A program made the translations under genes and the position numbers. Under the pieces are notes generated by a model. That model was not told the DNA's origin, searched no databases, and saw only the letters and a list, made by a program, of their open reading frames with translations. Positions 17,099-26,464 of a DNA stretch of 46,998 nt are shown here, in pieces; within the stretch, counting starts at the first letter, position 1; each line of letters starts with the position of its first letter. This stretch comes from Bacteroides muris (ex Afrizal et al. 2022) (GTDB lineage: Bacteria; Bacteroidota; Bacteroidia; Bacteroidales; Bacteroidaceae): assembly GCF_004793475.1 (NCBI RefSeq), contig NZ_SRYZ01000029.1:1-46998 (forward strand), written 5' to 3'.

Positions 17099-18760
17099 AT
17101 GAAAAAGCAACCTTTATCTATGCTTGCGTTGGCCTTCCTGCTGATTCTCTCCTCTTGCGGACAGACAGCGGGCGTGAAGACCGCCGACGCGCAACAAGCT
17201 CCGGGCGAAATCATCGCCTCTTCCGAGACAGCCATCACCGAAACAGAGTCGGGCAAAGTGGGAGGATTCCTGCAAGACGGTATCTATATATATAAAGGTA
17301 TTCCCTACGCCAAGGCAGAGCGTTTCATGCCCCCTCAGCCTGCCGACAAATGGGAAGGCGTGCGCAGTAGCCGCATGTTCGGTCCCACCTGTCCGCAGGG
17401 GAAGCGTGCCGGCTGGGGTGCTGACGAGCATGCTTTCGCCTTCCACTGGGACGACGGCTATCCCGGCGAAGACTGCCTGCGGGTCAATATCTGGACTCCG
17501 GGCCTGAACGATGGCAAGAAGCGTCCCGTCATGGTGTGGCTCCACGGCGGCGGCTATGCGGCAGGAAGTGGGCAGGAACTTCCCTCCTACGACGGTTTCA
17601 ACCTTGCCAAGAAAGGTGATGCGGTGGTAGTCACGCTCAACCACCGTCTCAACGTCCTCGGCTTCCTCGACCTTTCCGCCTACGGCGACAAATATGCCAA
17701 ATCCGGCAATGCCGGTCTGCTCGACCTCGTGGCAGCACTTCAATGGGTAAACAAGAATATAGCCGCGTTTGGCGGCGACGCACAAAACGTAACGATTTTC
17801 GGACAGTCGGGCGGTGGCGGAAAGGTTTCCACATTGCTTGCCACTCCGTCTGCCAAAGGGCTCTACCACAAGGCTATCGTTCAGAGCGGTTCCATGCTGC
17901 GCACGATGAATGCCAAGTACTCCCGTCGCATCGGTGCAGCCGTGATGGACGAGCTGGGACTGAAAGCCTCGCAGATAGACGAGCTGCAGAAGATGCCTTA
18001 CGAACGGCTGCTTGCCGCCGGTGAGAAAGCCGTTGCCAAGGTGAAGGCCGAGGCCGAGAAAGAGGACGGCATATCCACCTTCATCTTCGGATGGGCGCCC
18101 ACCGTGGACGGCGACGTGCTGCCCGCACAGCCCTTCGACCCGCAGGCGCCTGCACAGAGCAAGGACGTGCCCGTGATGATAGGAACTACCTTGCACGAGT
18201 TCACCATGAGCACCTACGTGCCCGCTTTCCGCACCATCACCAAAGAAAAAGCCGTGGAATTCCTGAAACAACGCTACGCTGACCGCACGGACGACTTCCT
18301 CGCCGCCTTCGAGAAGGCTTACCCCAACTACCGGCCCAAGGATTTGGTAGATGTGGATTTCGTATTCCGCCCCGGTGCGGTGGAGCAAGCCAGACTGAAA
18401 GCTGCGCAGCAGGGTGCTCCGGTCTATATGTACATGTTCGCCTGGGAATCTCCGGTGCTCGACGGCATGTTCCGCAGCACGCACTGCATGGAGATACCTT
18501 TCGCCTTCAACAATGCCGTGGTCCACGCCTCCATGACGGGCGGCGGCGCCGAAGCGCAGGCCTTGGCCGAGAAGATGAGCAGTGCCTGGCTGAACTTCGC
18601 CCGCACGGGCAATCCCAACGCAGAAGGCCTGCCTCAGTGGGATGCCTATACCGAAGAGGGAGGAGCCACGATGTTCTTCAACAACCGTTGCGAGGTGAAG
18701 CACCACCACGACAAGGAATTGCTGGAGGTGGTACGGGCGTTCCCTACGCGGGGATTCTGA
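17099..18760 (+). CDS. Type-B carboxylesterase lipoprotein
   Basis: A 553-residue carboxylesterase of the COesterase (type B, alpha/beta hydrolase) family, usual length for the family. ATG 17099 is chosen over an upstream in-frame ATG at 17033 because it begins a lipoprotein signal ending in LILSSC, which anchors the enzyme to a membrane. Visible motifs: YKGIPYAKAERF near the N-terminus, the oxyanion-hole motif VWLHGGGY, EDCLRVNIW, and the nucleophile elbow GQSGGG with Ser237. The C-terminal part contains a His in the conserved STHCMEIPF segment, likely the catalytic His. It is the first gene after the HTCS-2 operator and is probably co-transcribed with susC-2 despite a 480-bp gap. Expected role: removal of an acyl or aryl ester (acetate, ferulate) from a glycan or oligosaccharide. 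The exact ester is not readable. Confidence 0.9.
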   Translation: MKKQPLSMLALAFLLILSSCGQTAGVKTADAQQAPGEIIASSETAITETESGKVGGFLQDGIYIYKGIPYAKAERFMPPQPADKWEGVRSSRMFGPTCPQGKRAGWGADEHAFAFHWDDGYPGEDCLRVNIWTPGLNDGKKRPVMVWLHGGGYAAGSGQELPSYDGFNLAKKGDAVVVTLNHRLNVLGFLDLSAYGDKYAKSGNAGLLDLVAALQWVNKNIAAFGGDAQNVTIFGQSGGGGKVSTLLATPSAKGLYHKAIVQSGSMLRTMNAKYSRRIGAAVMDELGLKASQIDELQKMPYERLLAAGEKAVAKVKAEAEKEDGISTFIFGWAPTVDGDVLPAQPFDPQAPAQSKDVPVMIGTTLHEFTMSTYVPAFRTITKEKAVEFLKQRYADRTDDFLAAFEKAYPNYRPKDLVDVDFVFRPGAVEQARLKAAQQGAPVYMYMFAWESPVLDGMFRSTHCMEIPFAFNNAVVHASMTGGGAEAQALAEKMSSAWLNFARTGNPNAEGLPQWDAYTEEGGATMFFNNRCEVKHHHDKELLEVVRAFPTRGF

Positions 18761-18805
18761 GGCTTTCCGACGCGGAACCGAATTGTTGGCTTTAAATAAT
18801 AGAGC

Positions 18806-18840
18806 CGGTCCGGTGAACGGTTTCCCCATTCATCGGACCG
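18806..18840 (+). terminator. Strong stem-loop after the carboxylesterase
   Basis: Bases 18806-18817 pair with 18829-18840 (12 bp including one G-T wobble) around an 11-nt loop, 45 nt after the carboxylesterase stop. No T-run follows, so complete termination is doubtful. It may trim or attenuate transcription into susC-2. Confidence 0.5.
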
Positions 18841-18861
18841 ACATTAAAACAACTCAATATT

Positions 18862-19020
18862 ATGGCAAAAACATTTAGGTGCCTGGCAGCGGTTCCGGCA
18901 GCGGAAGCGGAAACGGTGGCTCCGGTGAGGACGGCGACCAGAACGAATATCCTTTGGGATAACCTGACGAGGGGGTGCGTTGCCCCGCTGACGAGGGGTG
19001 ACGTTGCCTTGCGAAGGTAA
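18862..19020 (+). pseudogene. Probable remnant of a small Gly/Ser-tailed protein
   Basis: An ATG at 18862 opens a 52-codon frame (MAKTFRCLAAVP...) of unusual composition. In another frame, from 18879, the bases encode PGSGSGSGSGNGG followed by SGEDGDQNEYPLG and a stop at 18960. Such a low-complexity Gly/Ser/acidic tail ending in LG reads like the C-terminus of a Bacteroides HU-like or small secreted protein whose middle has been deleted and whose frame is lost. This is inference; the parent gene is not in the window. Confidence 0.3.
18964..19011 (+). repeat. Imperfect 24-bp tandem duplication
   Basis: Two adjacent 24-nt copies start at 18964 and 18988 with CTGACGAGGGG and agree at 19 of 24 positions. 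They lie at the edge of the gene remnant, where GC-rich sequence gives way to AT-rich sequence. Confidence 0.65.
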
Positions 19021-19183
19021 AGAAACTGAAATATATCAAACTCAGGTTTATGAGATAAATAGTGCTACCTCACCAACAAACCCAGGTTATGATTTAGAAA
19101 GCGTACATCATCCTCCTTATACAATAGTAGTCAATTACGGTTATCCATATACAATGAGATACGGTTGGTGTCAACCCTATTAA
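18998..19183 (+). CDS. Short AT-rich ORF, unknown, possibly a fragment
   Basis: A 61-codon frame that could begin only at GTG 18998, inside the tandem duplication. The product is rich in Tyr, Pro and Thr and ends in YPYTMRYGWCQPY. It has no signal peptide and no recognised domain. Base composition is clearly more AT-rich than the flanking genes. It may be the end of a displaced gene or a chance frame; I do not assign a function. Confidence 0.2.
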   Translation: MTLPCEGKETEIYQTQVYEINSATSPTNPGYDLESVHHPPYTIVVNYGYPYTMRYGWCQPY

Positions 19184-19240
19184 TAACCATCGACTTGTAA
19201 CTAATAATGTAACTATAAATCTAATTTTAAACTAACTAAA

Positions 19241-22200
19241 ATGAAACGAATCATGAATCAAGCAGCCCGAAAGAGACTTGCCGCTATGGCACTCTTTCTC
19301 TTAATCTGCCTTCCTTTCTCTCTGGCACAAGCCCAGACCGTGAAAGTGACCGGTAAGGTGACTGACAACCTGAATGAACCGATGATTGGTGTAAGTATCG
19401 TAGAGAAAGGTACTACCAACGGTTGTATTACCGATATTGACGGTAATTATACATTGAATGTAAATCAGGGAGCGACAATTATTTTCTCTTACATCGGCTA
19501 CATAACCCAAGAGAAACAAGCCGTTGCCGGTGTGATGAACATTGTCTTGAAAGAAGACAGCGAGACGCTGGACGAAGTGGTGGTAGTAGGTTACGGTGTG
19601 CAGAAGAAAAGCTCCGTGACGGGTGCCATTTCGCAGGTGAAGGCCGAAGACATGCAAAACCGTACTATCAGTGATGCTTCACAAGCCTTGCAGGGTAAGA
19701 CAGCCGGTGTGCAGTTGATTACGACTTCTGCCGCTCCGGGTTCCTCACCTACGGTACGTGTGCGCGGTTATTCGTCCAATGCGGCTTCCAGTCCGCTTTA
19801 TGTGGTGGATGGCGTACGCATGAGCAGCATTGCCGGTATCGACCCTAATGATATTGCCAGCATGGAAGTGTTGAAGGATGCTGCTTCCGCTGCTATCTAT
19901 GGTGCTGAGGCCGGTAACGGTGTTATCCTTATATCAACAAAGAAAGGTAAAGCCGGACAAGGAAAAATTACGTATGACTTCCAGCTTTCTACGCAATCCA
20001 TTGCCCGTATGCCCAAGTTGCTTAATGCAGAAGAATACGTTGATTACATGTCGGAAAGCAGTGCTTTCGACCCCAATTTCATAAAAGCCAATTGGGATGG
20101 AAAGACCAGTACGGACTGGCTGGATATTGCCTTTGAAAACTCATTGATGATGAAGCATAACTTGGCTTTTGCCGGAGGTGGCGAGCAGGGGAATTACTAT
20201 CTGTCACTGACTTATCTGGACAATGACGGTATTGTAAAAGGCAAAGACGATGTTTACAGACGTATGACAGCTACCGTCAATGCCGAGTACAACATAAAGC
20301 CCTGGTTGAAGGTAGGTACGACAAACCAGATTGAGAAGTATAATACTCGCGGTGTATCTACGCAGAATGCTTATGGCAGTTTCCTGCAAGCTGTCTTGAT
20401 GATGGATCCTTTGACACCGGACACTTATGCACCGGACAAATTGCCTGCCCACATGCAGAATGCACTGAATCAAGGCAGTACTTTGTTGCAGGACGAAAAC
20501 GGCAACTATTATGCCTCTTCTCTTTTCTATGAAGGTGAAAACTACCATCCTACAGTGATGCGTAAGAATACCATCGGCCGTAACAGCGGATTCAATGTCA
20601 ATGGTTCTATTTATGCGGACTTCACGCCCATCAAGGGATTTACCTTTACTTCCCGTTTCGGCTACCGTCTGGGGGGCACTCGCTCTGCTACAACCAATTT
20701 GCCTTTCTATGGCAACTCAATACAGAAACGTGATTATGTAAACGTAAGTAGCCAGTCTTCTACAAGCATTTATTACCAATGGGAAAACTTTGCCAATTAC
20801 GTAAAATCGTTCAATGGGCATACCATCAATGCCATGCTGGGTATGTCGTTCCAAGAATCCACTTACGACTATGTAAAAGGTTCTCTCGACCCGGATGGCG
20901 AGCATGCCGTACTTCAGAACAATCCGTTGTTCTTTTATCTGAATTACGGTGCTGCTTCTGCAATCAAGGGTATCGGTGGTGAGAAGACCCGTTCGGCCAA
21001 GATGTCTTACTTTGGCCGTGCAAGCTACGATTATATGGGGCGCTATATGGCTCAGTTCTCGCTGCGTGCTGATGCGGCAGATATGTCACAACTGCCAGTG
21101 ACAAACCGTTGGGGATATTTCCCGGCAGTCTCTTTAGGTTGGACGATTTCGGAAGAAAAGTTCTTTGAGCCGGTGAAACAGCACGTCAGCAGCTTGAAGC
21201 TGCGCGCCAGTTGGGGACAGAACGGTAGCCTTTCCGCATTGAGCGGTTATGCCTACAGTACGGATATGGCTTCCAGCGGTATCTATCCGCTGACCGGAGG
21301 CAATGGTTTCACTACTGGTGTGAACCCCGCTTCATTGGGTAATGATGAGTTGAAATGGGAGACATCCGAACAGATTGATTTTGGTATGGATGCCCGTTTC
21401 CTGCGTGACCGCTTGATTTTCAGCGTAGATTATTATGAAAAGAAGACGAAAGATTTGTTGGTGCTGGATACGAAACCCTCTCTCAGTATCGGTGGAAAGA
21501 CTTCTCCGATGAATGCCGGTAATGTAAGCAACAAAGGCTGGGAGTTTGAATTGGGCTGGCGCGATAACATCAAGGATTTCAGCTACGGCATTCGTGCCAA
21601 CTTGGCCACATTGAAGAATGAAGTAACTTATCTGGATCCCTCACAGCCTCGTATTGAAGGAGCTTCATTCCATACTTACAAACTGAGCTACTTTGAAAAG
21701 GGCTATCCGGTGTACTATTTCCGTGGTTATCAGTTTAATGGTCTGGACGAAAAGGGCAATCCTACCTTCAAAGACCTTGATAACAGCGGCACTCTTAATG
21801 AAGGCGACTTGGCTTATATTGGTGATGCCATTCCCGATTTTACGTATGGTATTACCTTGACAGCTGCCTATAAAGGGCTTGACCTTACTATATTTGGTAC
21901 GGGTTCACAAGGTAACGATATTTTCCATTGTTACTACCGTCCTGATTATAGTAAGAGTAACCGTTTGAAAGAAGTTTGGTATGATAATCATTGGTCTACA
22001 AACAATCCGACCGGTACAGTACCTTTGGCTAATGCTAATAATATAGACCAGTACATCCAGTCCGATGCGATGGTTTACGATGCTTCTTTCTTCCGCATCA
22101 AGCAGATTCAGTTGGGCTATACCTTGCCGAAATCACTGCTGAAAAAGGTATTTATCAACAACATGCGCCTTTATTGTTCACTTGACGACTTCTTCGTTTT

Positions 22201-22321
22201 CACAAAATACCCCGGTTTCGATCCGGAATCTTCGGCTAACGCCACTACGGGTATGGGTATTGATATGGGTGGTTATCCTGCTTCCAAGAAAGTGGTGCTT
22301 GGTTTCAATATAGAATTCTAA
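19241..22321 (+). CDS. SusC-like TonB-dependent outer-membrane transporter (SusC-2)
   Basis: A 1026-residue SusC/RagA-family transporter, paralogous to SusC-1. The signal peptide covers about residues 1-32 (MKRIMNQAARKRLAAMALFL, ending in LAQAQ); Met5 is an alternative start. Then come the carboxypeptidase-D regulatory-like domain (VTGKVTDNLNEPMIGVSI), the signature DEVVVVGYGVQKKSSVTG, a plug domain with ALQGKTAGVQL and PLYVVDGVR, and a long beta-barrel ending in a terminal Phe (VVLGFNIEF). It should import the oligosaccharide handled by the downstream GH3 and CE1 enzymes. No TTGAAC repeats or clear -7 box lie directly upstream, so it most likely depends on the promoter before the carboxylesterase. 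SusD-2 follows after 25 bp. Confidence 0.95.
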   Translation: MKRIMNQAARKRLAAMALFLLICLPFSLAQAQTVKVTGKVTDNLNEPMIGVSIVEKGTTNGCITDIDGNYTLNVNQGATIIFSYIGYITQEKQAVAGVMNIVLKEDSETLDEVVVVGYGVQKKSSVTGAISQVKAEDMQNRTISDASQALQGKTAGVQLITTSAAPGSSPTVRVRGYSSNAASSPLYVVDGVRMSSIAGIDPNDIASMEVLKDAASAAIYGAEAGNGVILISTKKGKAGQGKITYDFQLSTQSIARMPKLLNAEEYVDYMSESSAFDPNFIKANWDGKTSTDWLDIAFENSLMMKHNLAFAGGGEQGNYYLSLTYLDNDGIVKGKDDVYRRMTATVNAEYNIKPWLKVGTTNQIEKYNTRGVSTQNAYGSFLQAVLMMDPLTPDTYAPDKLPAHMQNALNQGSTLLQDENGNYYASSLFYEGENYHPTVMRKNTIGRNSGFNVNGSIYADFTPIKGFTFTSRFGYRLGGTRSATTNLPFYGNSIQKRDYVNVSSQSSTSIYYQWENFANYVKSFNGHTINAMLGMSFQESTYDYVKGSLDPDGEHAVLQNNPLFFYLNYGAASAIKGIGGEKTRSAKMSYFGRASYDYMGRYMAQFSLRADAADMSQLPVTNRWGYFPAVSLGWTISEEKFFEPVKQHVSSLKLRASWGQNGSLSALSGYAYSTDMASSGIYPLTGGNGFTTGVNPASLGNDELKWETSEQIDFGMDARFLRDRLIFSVDYYEKKTKDLLVLDTKPSLSIGGKTSPMNAGNVSNKGWEFELGWRDNIKDFSYGIRANLATLKNEVTYLDPSQPRIEGASFHTYKLSYFEKGYPVYYFRGYQFNGLDEKGNPTFKDLDNSGTLNEGDLAYIGDAIPDFTYGITLTAAYKGLDLTIFGTGSQGNDIFHCYYRPDYSKSNRLKEVWYDNHWSTNNPTGTVPLANANNIDQYIQSDAMVYDASFFRIKQIQLGYTLPKSLLKKVFINNMRLYCSLDDFFVFTKYPGFDPESSANATTGMGIDMGGYPASKKVVLGFNIEF

Positions 22322-22346
22322 CTTTTAAACTTAATGGTATAAGACA

Positions 22347-23990
22347 ATGAAAGCAACACATTATATATATGTACTTTTTGCAGCCTTGTTTACCTTGGCA
22401 TGCACTGGCTGTGAAGACCGCTTGAATATAGAGAAACACGGTAGTCTGGGAGGTCCCGAGAATTACTATAGAACTGATGCAGAGGCTGAGGCTGCCGTGG
22501 CTTCTATGCTTATCTCTTGGCGTGATGTATATTCCAATTGGTTTTATGTGAAAAACAGCCTCTCTGATGATGCCTATACAGGTGGTGGCTCCCGTGGTGA
22601 CAATGCCATGATGGAGCAGTTGAATGAATTCACGTTCTTTACAGACAATGGTCTGGTTTCCGGTTTGTATTCCGGACTTTATACTGTGGTTTATAAAGCC
22701 AACTTGATCATAGAGAATGTAAAAGGTGATTCTCCAATCATGAGACGTGCTGTGGCCGAGGCTAAATTCTATCGGGCATGGTCTTATTTTGAGTTGGTCA
22801 CTTTGTGGGGTACTGCTCCTTTGGTGGACCATTTGTTATCTCCGTCCGAGTATCACGTGAGCAACAGTACACCTGAAACTCTGTGGGCCTTTGTGGAGCA
22901 GAATCTTGAAGAAGCCATTTCTTCCGGTGCATTGCCATCTAAATCCGGTGTAAACGATGAGGATGCTACTTCACGTGTTACGCTTGAAACAGCTAAAGCT
23001 TATCTTGGTAAAGCTTATCTTTTCCAAGGTAAATATTCTGATGCTGCTACTGTTTTGGACGAAGTCATTAATTCTAAGAAATATGAGTTATATCAAGGCG
23101 GCTTTGACATGTTGGGACATGCTGTGACTAACAATTGTAGTGAATCTATGCTTGAAGTACAACGTCGCAATAATAGCGAACAAATATGGAGTCAGTTCGT
23201 ACAGTTCTATATAATGTTGGGCTGGCGTACAAGCCACATGTCATATGGTGTTAAGGCTCTGTCTGAAGAGGGCATTGCAATGGGTACTTATGGATTCTTT
23301 AACCCTACCAAGTCTTTGTATGATGCTTTTGTCGAAAGAGAAGGGGTGGACGGTTATCGTCTGAAGAGTACGATGCGTACCTATGAACAAATGAATGAAG
23401 TGGAAATGGCTATTAATCCGGGATTCTATCTGGTTGGTAACGAGGGCTATTTCTTCTGGAAAACTCGCCTTTTGGCCTCAGATAATATTATTGATCAAAG
23501 TGGGTTCCAGTGCTTTCAATATACTAACCTGCGTGTGATGCGTTATGCAGAAGTATTGCTTATGGCCGCTGAGGCTCATGTAATGGGTGGTGGCTCTGCC
23601 GACAAGGCTGTGAAGTATATTAATGAAATCCGTACTCGTGCCAAGCTTGTTCCGCTTTCTTCCGTGACATTGGATGATGTGAAGAAGGAAAAACGCCTTG
23701 AACTTTGCTTGGAGAGTGTTCGTTTCCAGGATTTGGTTCGCTGGGGTGATGCAAAAGCTGTGTTAGGTGAACAAGGCAAGGCCATTCCAGCCTATGGCTA
23801 CTTTGTCAAAATTGGTGCTGATGGCGAACCGGTTGTGGATGCAGACAAGAATCCGGTATTTGAATTCAGACTGGAACCGGAAAACGTAAAGAACTCTGTG
23901 TATGGTTTCCAAGACAAACACATGCTGTTGCCTATTCCTCATGCAGAATTGAATGTGAATCCCAATATCAAGCAAAATACAGGTTGGTAA
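22347..23990 (+). CDS. SusD-like surface glycan-binding lipoprotein (SusD-2)
   Basis: A 547-residue SusD/RagB-family lipoprotein. The signal sequence ends in LACTGC, and Cys22 (or Cys19) should be lipidated. Family features: NYYRTDAEAEAAVASML near the N-terminus, AEAKFYRAWSYFELVTLWG in the TPR-like part, RYAEVLLMAAEAHV, RLELCLESVRFQDLVRWGD, and the end LPIPHAELNVNPNIKQNTGW. It forms the lid of SusC-2 and helps select the glycan. Its third base positions are more AT-rich than those of the next gene, only 12 bp downstream. That could mean the susCD pair and the enzyme genes have different histories, although they now form one operon. No SusE/F-like surface binding protein follows. Confidence 0.95.
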   Translation: MKATHYIYVLFAALFTLACTGCEDRLNIEKHGSLGGPENYYRTDAEAEAAVASMLISWRDVYSNWFYVKNSLSDDAYTGGGSRGDNAMMEQLNEFTFFTDNGLVSGLYSGLYTVVYKANLIIENVKGDSPIMRRAVAEAKFYRAWSYFELVTLWGTAPLVDHLLSPSEYHVSNSTPETLWAFVEQNLEEAISSGALPSKSGVNDEDATSRVTLETAKAYLGKAYLFQGKYSDAATVLDEVINSKKYELYQGGFDMLGHAVTNNCSESMLEVQRRNNSEQIWSQFVQFYIMLGWRTSHMSYGVKALSEEGIAMGTYGFFNPTKSLYDAFVEREGVDGYRLKSTMRTYEQMNEVEMAINPGFYLVGNEGYFFWKTRLLASDNIIDQSGFQCFQYTNLRVMRYAEVLLMAAEAHVMGGGSADKAVKYINEIRTRAKLVPLSSVTLDDVKKEKRLELCLESVRFQDLVRWGDAKAVLGEQGKAIPAYGYFVKIGADGEPVVDADKNPVFEFRLEPENVKNSVYGFQDKHMLLPIPHAELNVNPNIKQNTGW

Positions 23991-24002
23991 TCCTAATAAA
24001 AC

Positions 24003-26369
24003 ATGAAAAGATTCTTAACTCCCCTTTTCACCTTTTGCGTGGCGCTGGCTGTGAATGCACAGCCGGTGCCCGCCACCGGTTCGCCCGTGCTGCGTGCCGA
24101 CAACATCGATGAAGTGGTCAGCGCCTTGACCCTCGAAGAGAAGGTACACCTCGTCATCGGATGCGGCATGTCGATGGGCAGTGACTCCAAGTTCCCCGGT
24201 ACCGCCGGACGTACCTACGACATACCCCGCCTGGGCATCCCATCGGCTTTCCTTGCCGACGGACCGCACCGCCTGGCGATGGCTTCCAAACGAGAGTTCG
24301 ACAGCCGCACCTATCACGCCACCGAATTCCCCTCGAGCACCACAGTGGCAGCTACGTTCAATCCTGATGCCGCTTACCGTGTAGGCCAGGCTCTGGGCAC
24401 CGAAGTGAAAGACTACGGTATGGACGTGCTCCTCGCTCCCGGTGTCAACCTGATGCGTAACGCCCTCTGCGGACGAAACCACGAGTATTATGCCGAAGAC
24501 CCCGTGCTGGTGGGCAAGATAGCCGCCGCCTACATCAACGGCATCCAGAGCGAAGGTACCGGCACCTGCCTGAAGCACTTCGCCGTGAACAACCAGGAGA
24601 CCAACCGCAACAACAACGACTCCCGACTGACGCAGCGCCCCTTGCGCGAGCTTTATCTGAAATGCTTCGAGATAGCCGTCAAGGAGGCTCAGCCCTGGAG
24701 CGTGATGACCGCCTACAACAAGGTGAACGGCAAATACACCTGCGAAGACCGCGAACTGACCGAAGATATCCTCCGCAATGAATGGGGATTCAAGGGATTG
24801 GTGATGTCCGACTGGAATGCCGGAAAAGATGCCGTGACTTCCATCGCGGCAGGCAACGACATGTTGCAGCCGGGGCAGGAACGCCAGTACAACGCCATTC
24901 TGGAAGCCGTGAAGAACGGCACGCTGGATGAGGCGCTCCTCAACCTCAGCGTGAAGCGTGTGCTGGAGTTTGTGGTGAAGAGCCACACCTTTGCCGGTTA
25001 CAATTATCCCAACGAGACCGACCTCAAAGCCCATGCGCAAGTGGACCGTCAGATAGGTGCCGAGGGCATCGTGCTGCTGGATAACAAGAATGCGCTGCCT
25101 ATGGCTGCCGGCATCAGGAAGGTAGCCCTTTACGGCACTACTTCTTACGACATGGTTCCTGCCGGTATGGGATTCGGCAGTACGGGCTTCGGATATTATA
25201 CGGTCTCTATGGTAGAAGGCTTGCGCAATGCGGGCTATACGGTAGATAAGGATTTGCTGAACCGCTACAAGAAGCACATGGCCGACGAGCAGAAACGCCT
25301 CTTCCCCCACGGTCGTCCTCCTTTCTCGTTCACTCCGCTGCCCCGTGCCGAAGAGTTCCTGCCCACTGCCGAGGAACTGGCCGCGCAAGTGAAGGCCAAC
25401 GACATCGCCGTGCTTACGCTGGGACGTGTCAGTGGTGAAGGCTGCGACCGCCGTGTGGAAGATTTCCTCTTGAAGGAGAACGAACTGGCTCTGATAAAGC
25501 AAGTGTCTGCCGCCTATCGTGCCGCAGGCAAGAAGCTGGTGGTGGTTCTCAACATCTGCAGCCCCGTGGAGACTGCTTCATGGAAGGAACTGGCAGATGC
25601 TTTGGTATGCGCTTTCCAGCCCGGGCAGGAAGTGGGCAACTGCATTGCCGACGTGTTGACGGGTAAGGTGAACCCCAGTGGCAAGCTGCCCATGACGTTT
25701 GCCGTGAAGTATGGCGACGCGCCGTCGGATGCCAATTTTCCCTTCGACTATGAGTTCAAGTTGCCGTCGTTCGCCATGGGTACCGGCATGAACTTCAAGT
25801 CCGACAAGAAAGAGGAGAAACCGAAAGAGCCGGAACGCAACGTCGATTTCACCCTCTACGAGGAGGGCGTCTACGTGGGTTACCGCTACTTCGATACCTT
25901 TGGTAAAGAGGTGTCTTACCCCTTCGGCCACGGACTGAGCTATACCACCTTTGAATATGCGGTGGAAGAGGCTGCCATCGACGGTGACCGCTGCCGCATG
26001 AAAGTGAGCGTGAAGAACACCGGTAAGGTGGCAGGCCGTGAAGCCGTGCAGCTCTATGTCAAAGCTCCCAAGGGCGGCATGGACAAGCCCGTCAAGGAAC
26101 TGAAAGCCTTCGGCAAGACCCGTCTGCTGAAACCCGGCGAGAGCCAGACCCTGACATTGGAGTGGAACGTGATGGACATGGCCTCCTTCAACGAGAAAAG
26201 CAGCTCTTGGGAGTTGGCTAAGGGGGAATATCAATGGATGGTCGCCGCATCTTCGGCCGACGTGCGTTGCACTACGGTGCAGAAGGTGGCAAAGGCACGC
26301 AAGCAGAAAGTGCACGATGCCATGCGGGCACAAGTGCCGGTGGCTGTGCATCCCATGGTGAAGAGATGA
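24003..26369 (+). CDS. Glycoside hydrolase family 3 enzyme (periplasmic)
   Basis: A 788-residue GH3 enzyme with a cleavable signal peptide (MKRFLTPLFTFCVALAVNAQ), so probably periplasmic. The (beta/alpha)8 domain has PRLGIPSAFLADGPHRL and the KHFAVNNQE motif, with the nucleophile Asp270 in GLVMSDWNAG. The alpha/beta sandwich domain has AEGIVLLDNKNALPM and VLTLGRVSGEG. A fibronectin-III-like domain closes the protein (about 660-770, starting after YPFGHGLSYTTF). The family includes beta-glucosidases and beta-xylosidases; the layout matches the BglB-like subgroup, but the sugar cannot be read. Given the esterases, removal of terminal beta-xylose from feruloylated side chains is a reasonable guess. 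It lies 12 bp after susD-2 and resembles the GH3 at 30011. Confidence 0.92.
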   Translation: MKRFLTPLFTFCVALAVNAQPVPATGSPVLRADNIDEVVSALTLEEKVHLVIGCGMSMGSDSKFPGTAGRTYDIPRLGIPSAFLADGPHRLAMASKREFDSRTYHATEFPSSTTVAATFNPDAAYRVGQALGTEVKDYGMDVLLAPGVNLMRNALCGRNHEYYAEDPVLVGKIAAAYINGIQSEGTGTCLKHFAVNNQETNRNNNDSRLTQRPLRELYLKCFEIAVKEAQPWSVMTAYNKVNGKYTCEDRELTEDILRNEWGFKGLVMSDWNAGKDAVTSIAAGNDMLQPGQERQYNAILEAVKNGTLDEALLNLSVKRVLEFVVKSHTFAGYNYPNETDLKAHAQVDRQIGAEGIVLLDNKNALPMAAGIRKVALYGTTSYDMVPAGMGFGSTGFGYYTVSMVEGLRNAGYTVDKDLLNRYKKHMADEQKRLFPHGRPPFSFTPLPRAEEFLPTAEELAAQVKANDIAVLTLGRVSGEGCDRRVEDFLLKENELALIKQVSAAYRAAGKKLVVVLNICSPVETASWKELADALVCAFQPGQEVGNCIADVLTGKVNPSGKLPMTFAVKYGDAPSDANFPFDYEFKLPSFAMGTGMNFKSDKKEEKPKEPERNVDFTLYEEGVYVGYRYFDTFGKEVSYPFGHGLSYTTFEYAVEEAAIDGDRCRMKVSVKNTGKVAGREAVQLYVKAPKGGMDKPVKELKAFGKTRLLKPGESQTLTLEWNVMDMASFNEKSSSWELAKGEYQWMVAASSADVRCTTVQKVAKARKQKVHDAMRAQVPVAVHPMVKR

Positions 26370-26464
26370 GGTATGCATGTGCATCACCTGAAAAAACTGA
26401 TATATATCAATCCGTTTTAGAATGGAAAGCACTTATTTTGTAGTACATTTTTAAAATCTATGCT
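26370..26464 (+). promoter_or_regulatory. Intercistronic region, possible weak internal promoter
   Basis: A 95-bp gap with the palindrome TGATATATATCA and, closer to the next gene, TTATTTTG, which matches seven of eight positions of TAnnTTTG. It could give extra expression of the downstream esterase. Weak evidence. Confidence 0.25.

Larger units (their letters stand above)
18761..19240. other. 480-bp gap with hairpin, gene remnant and tandem repeat
   Basis: This region separates the carboxylesterase from susC-2. It starts with a 12-bp hairpin (18806-18840), then a start-like stretch, a Gly-Ser tail fragment, a 24-bp tandem duplication and an AT-rich short ORF. No intact conserved gene is visible. 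Composition switches from GC-rich to AT-rich near 19020, which suggests that pieces of different origin were joined here. Confidence 0.6.

Noticed and set aside
17114..18829. 571-codon open frame on the minus strand
   Set aside because: Antisense to the carboxylesterase, which has an intact catalytic motif and signal peptide. The antisense product has no domain.
24015..25502. 495-codon open frame on the minus strand
   Set aside because: Antisense to the GH3 gene at 24003; low-complexity His/Val-rich product typical of a shadow frame.
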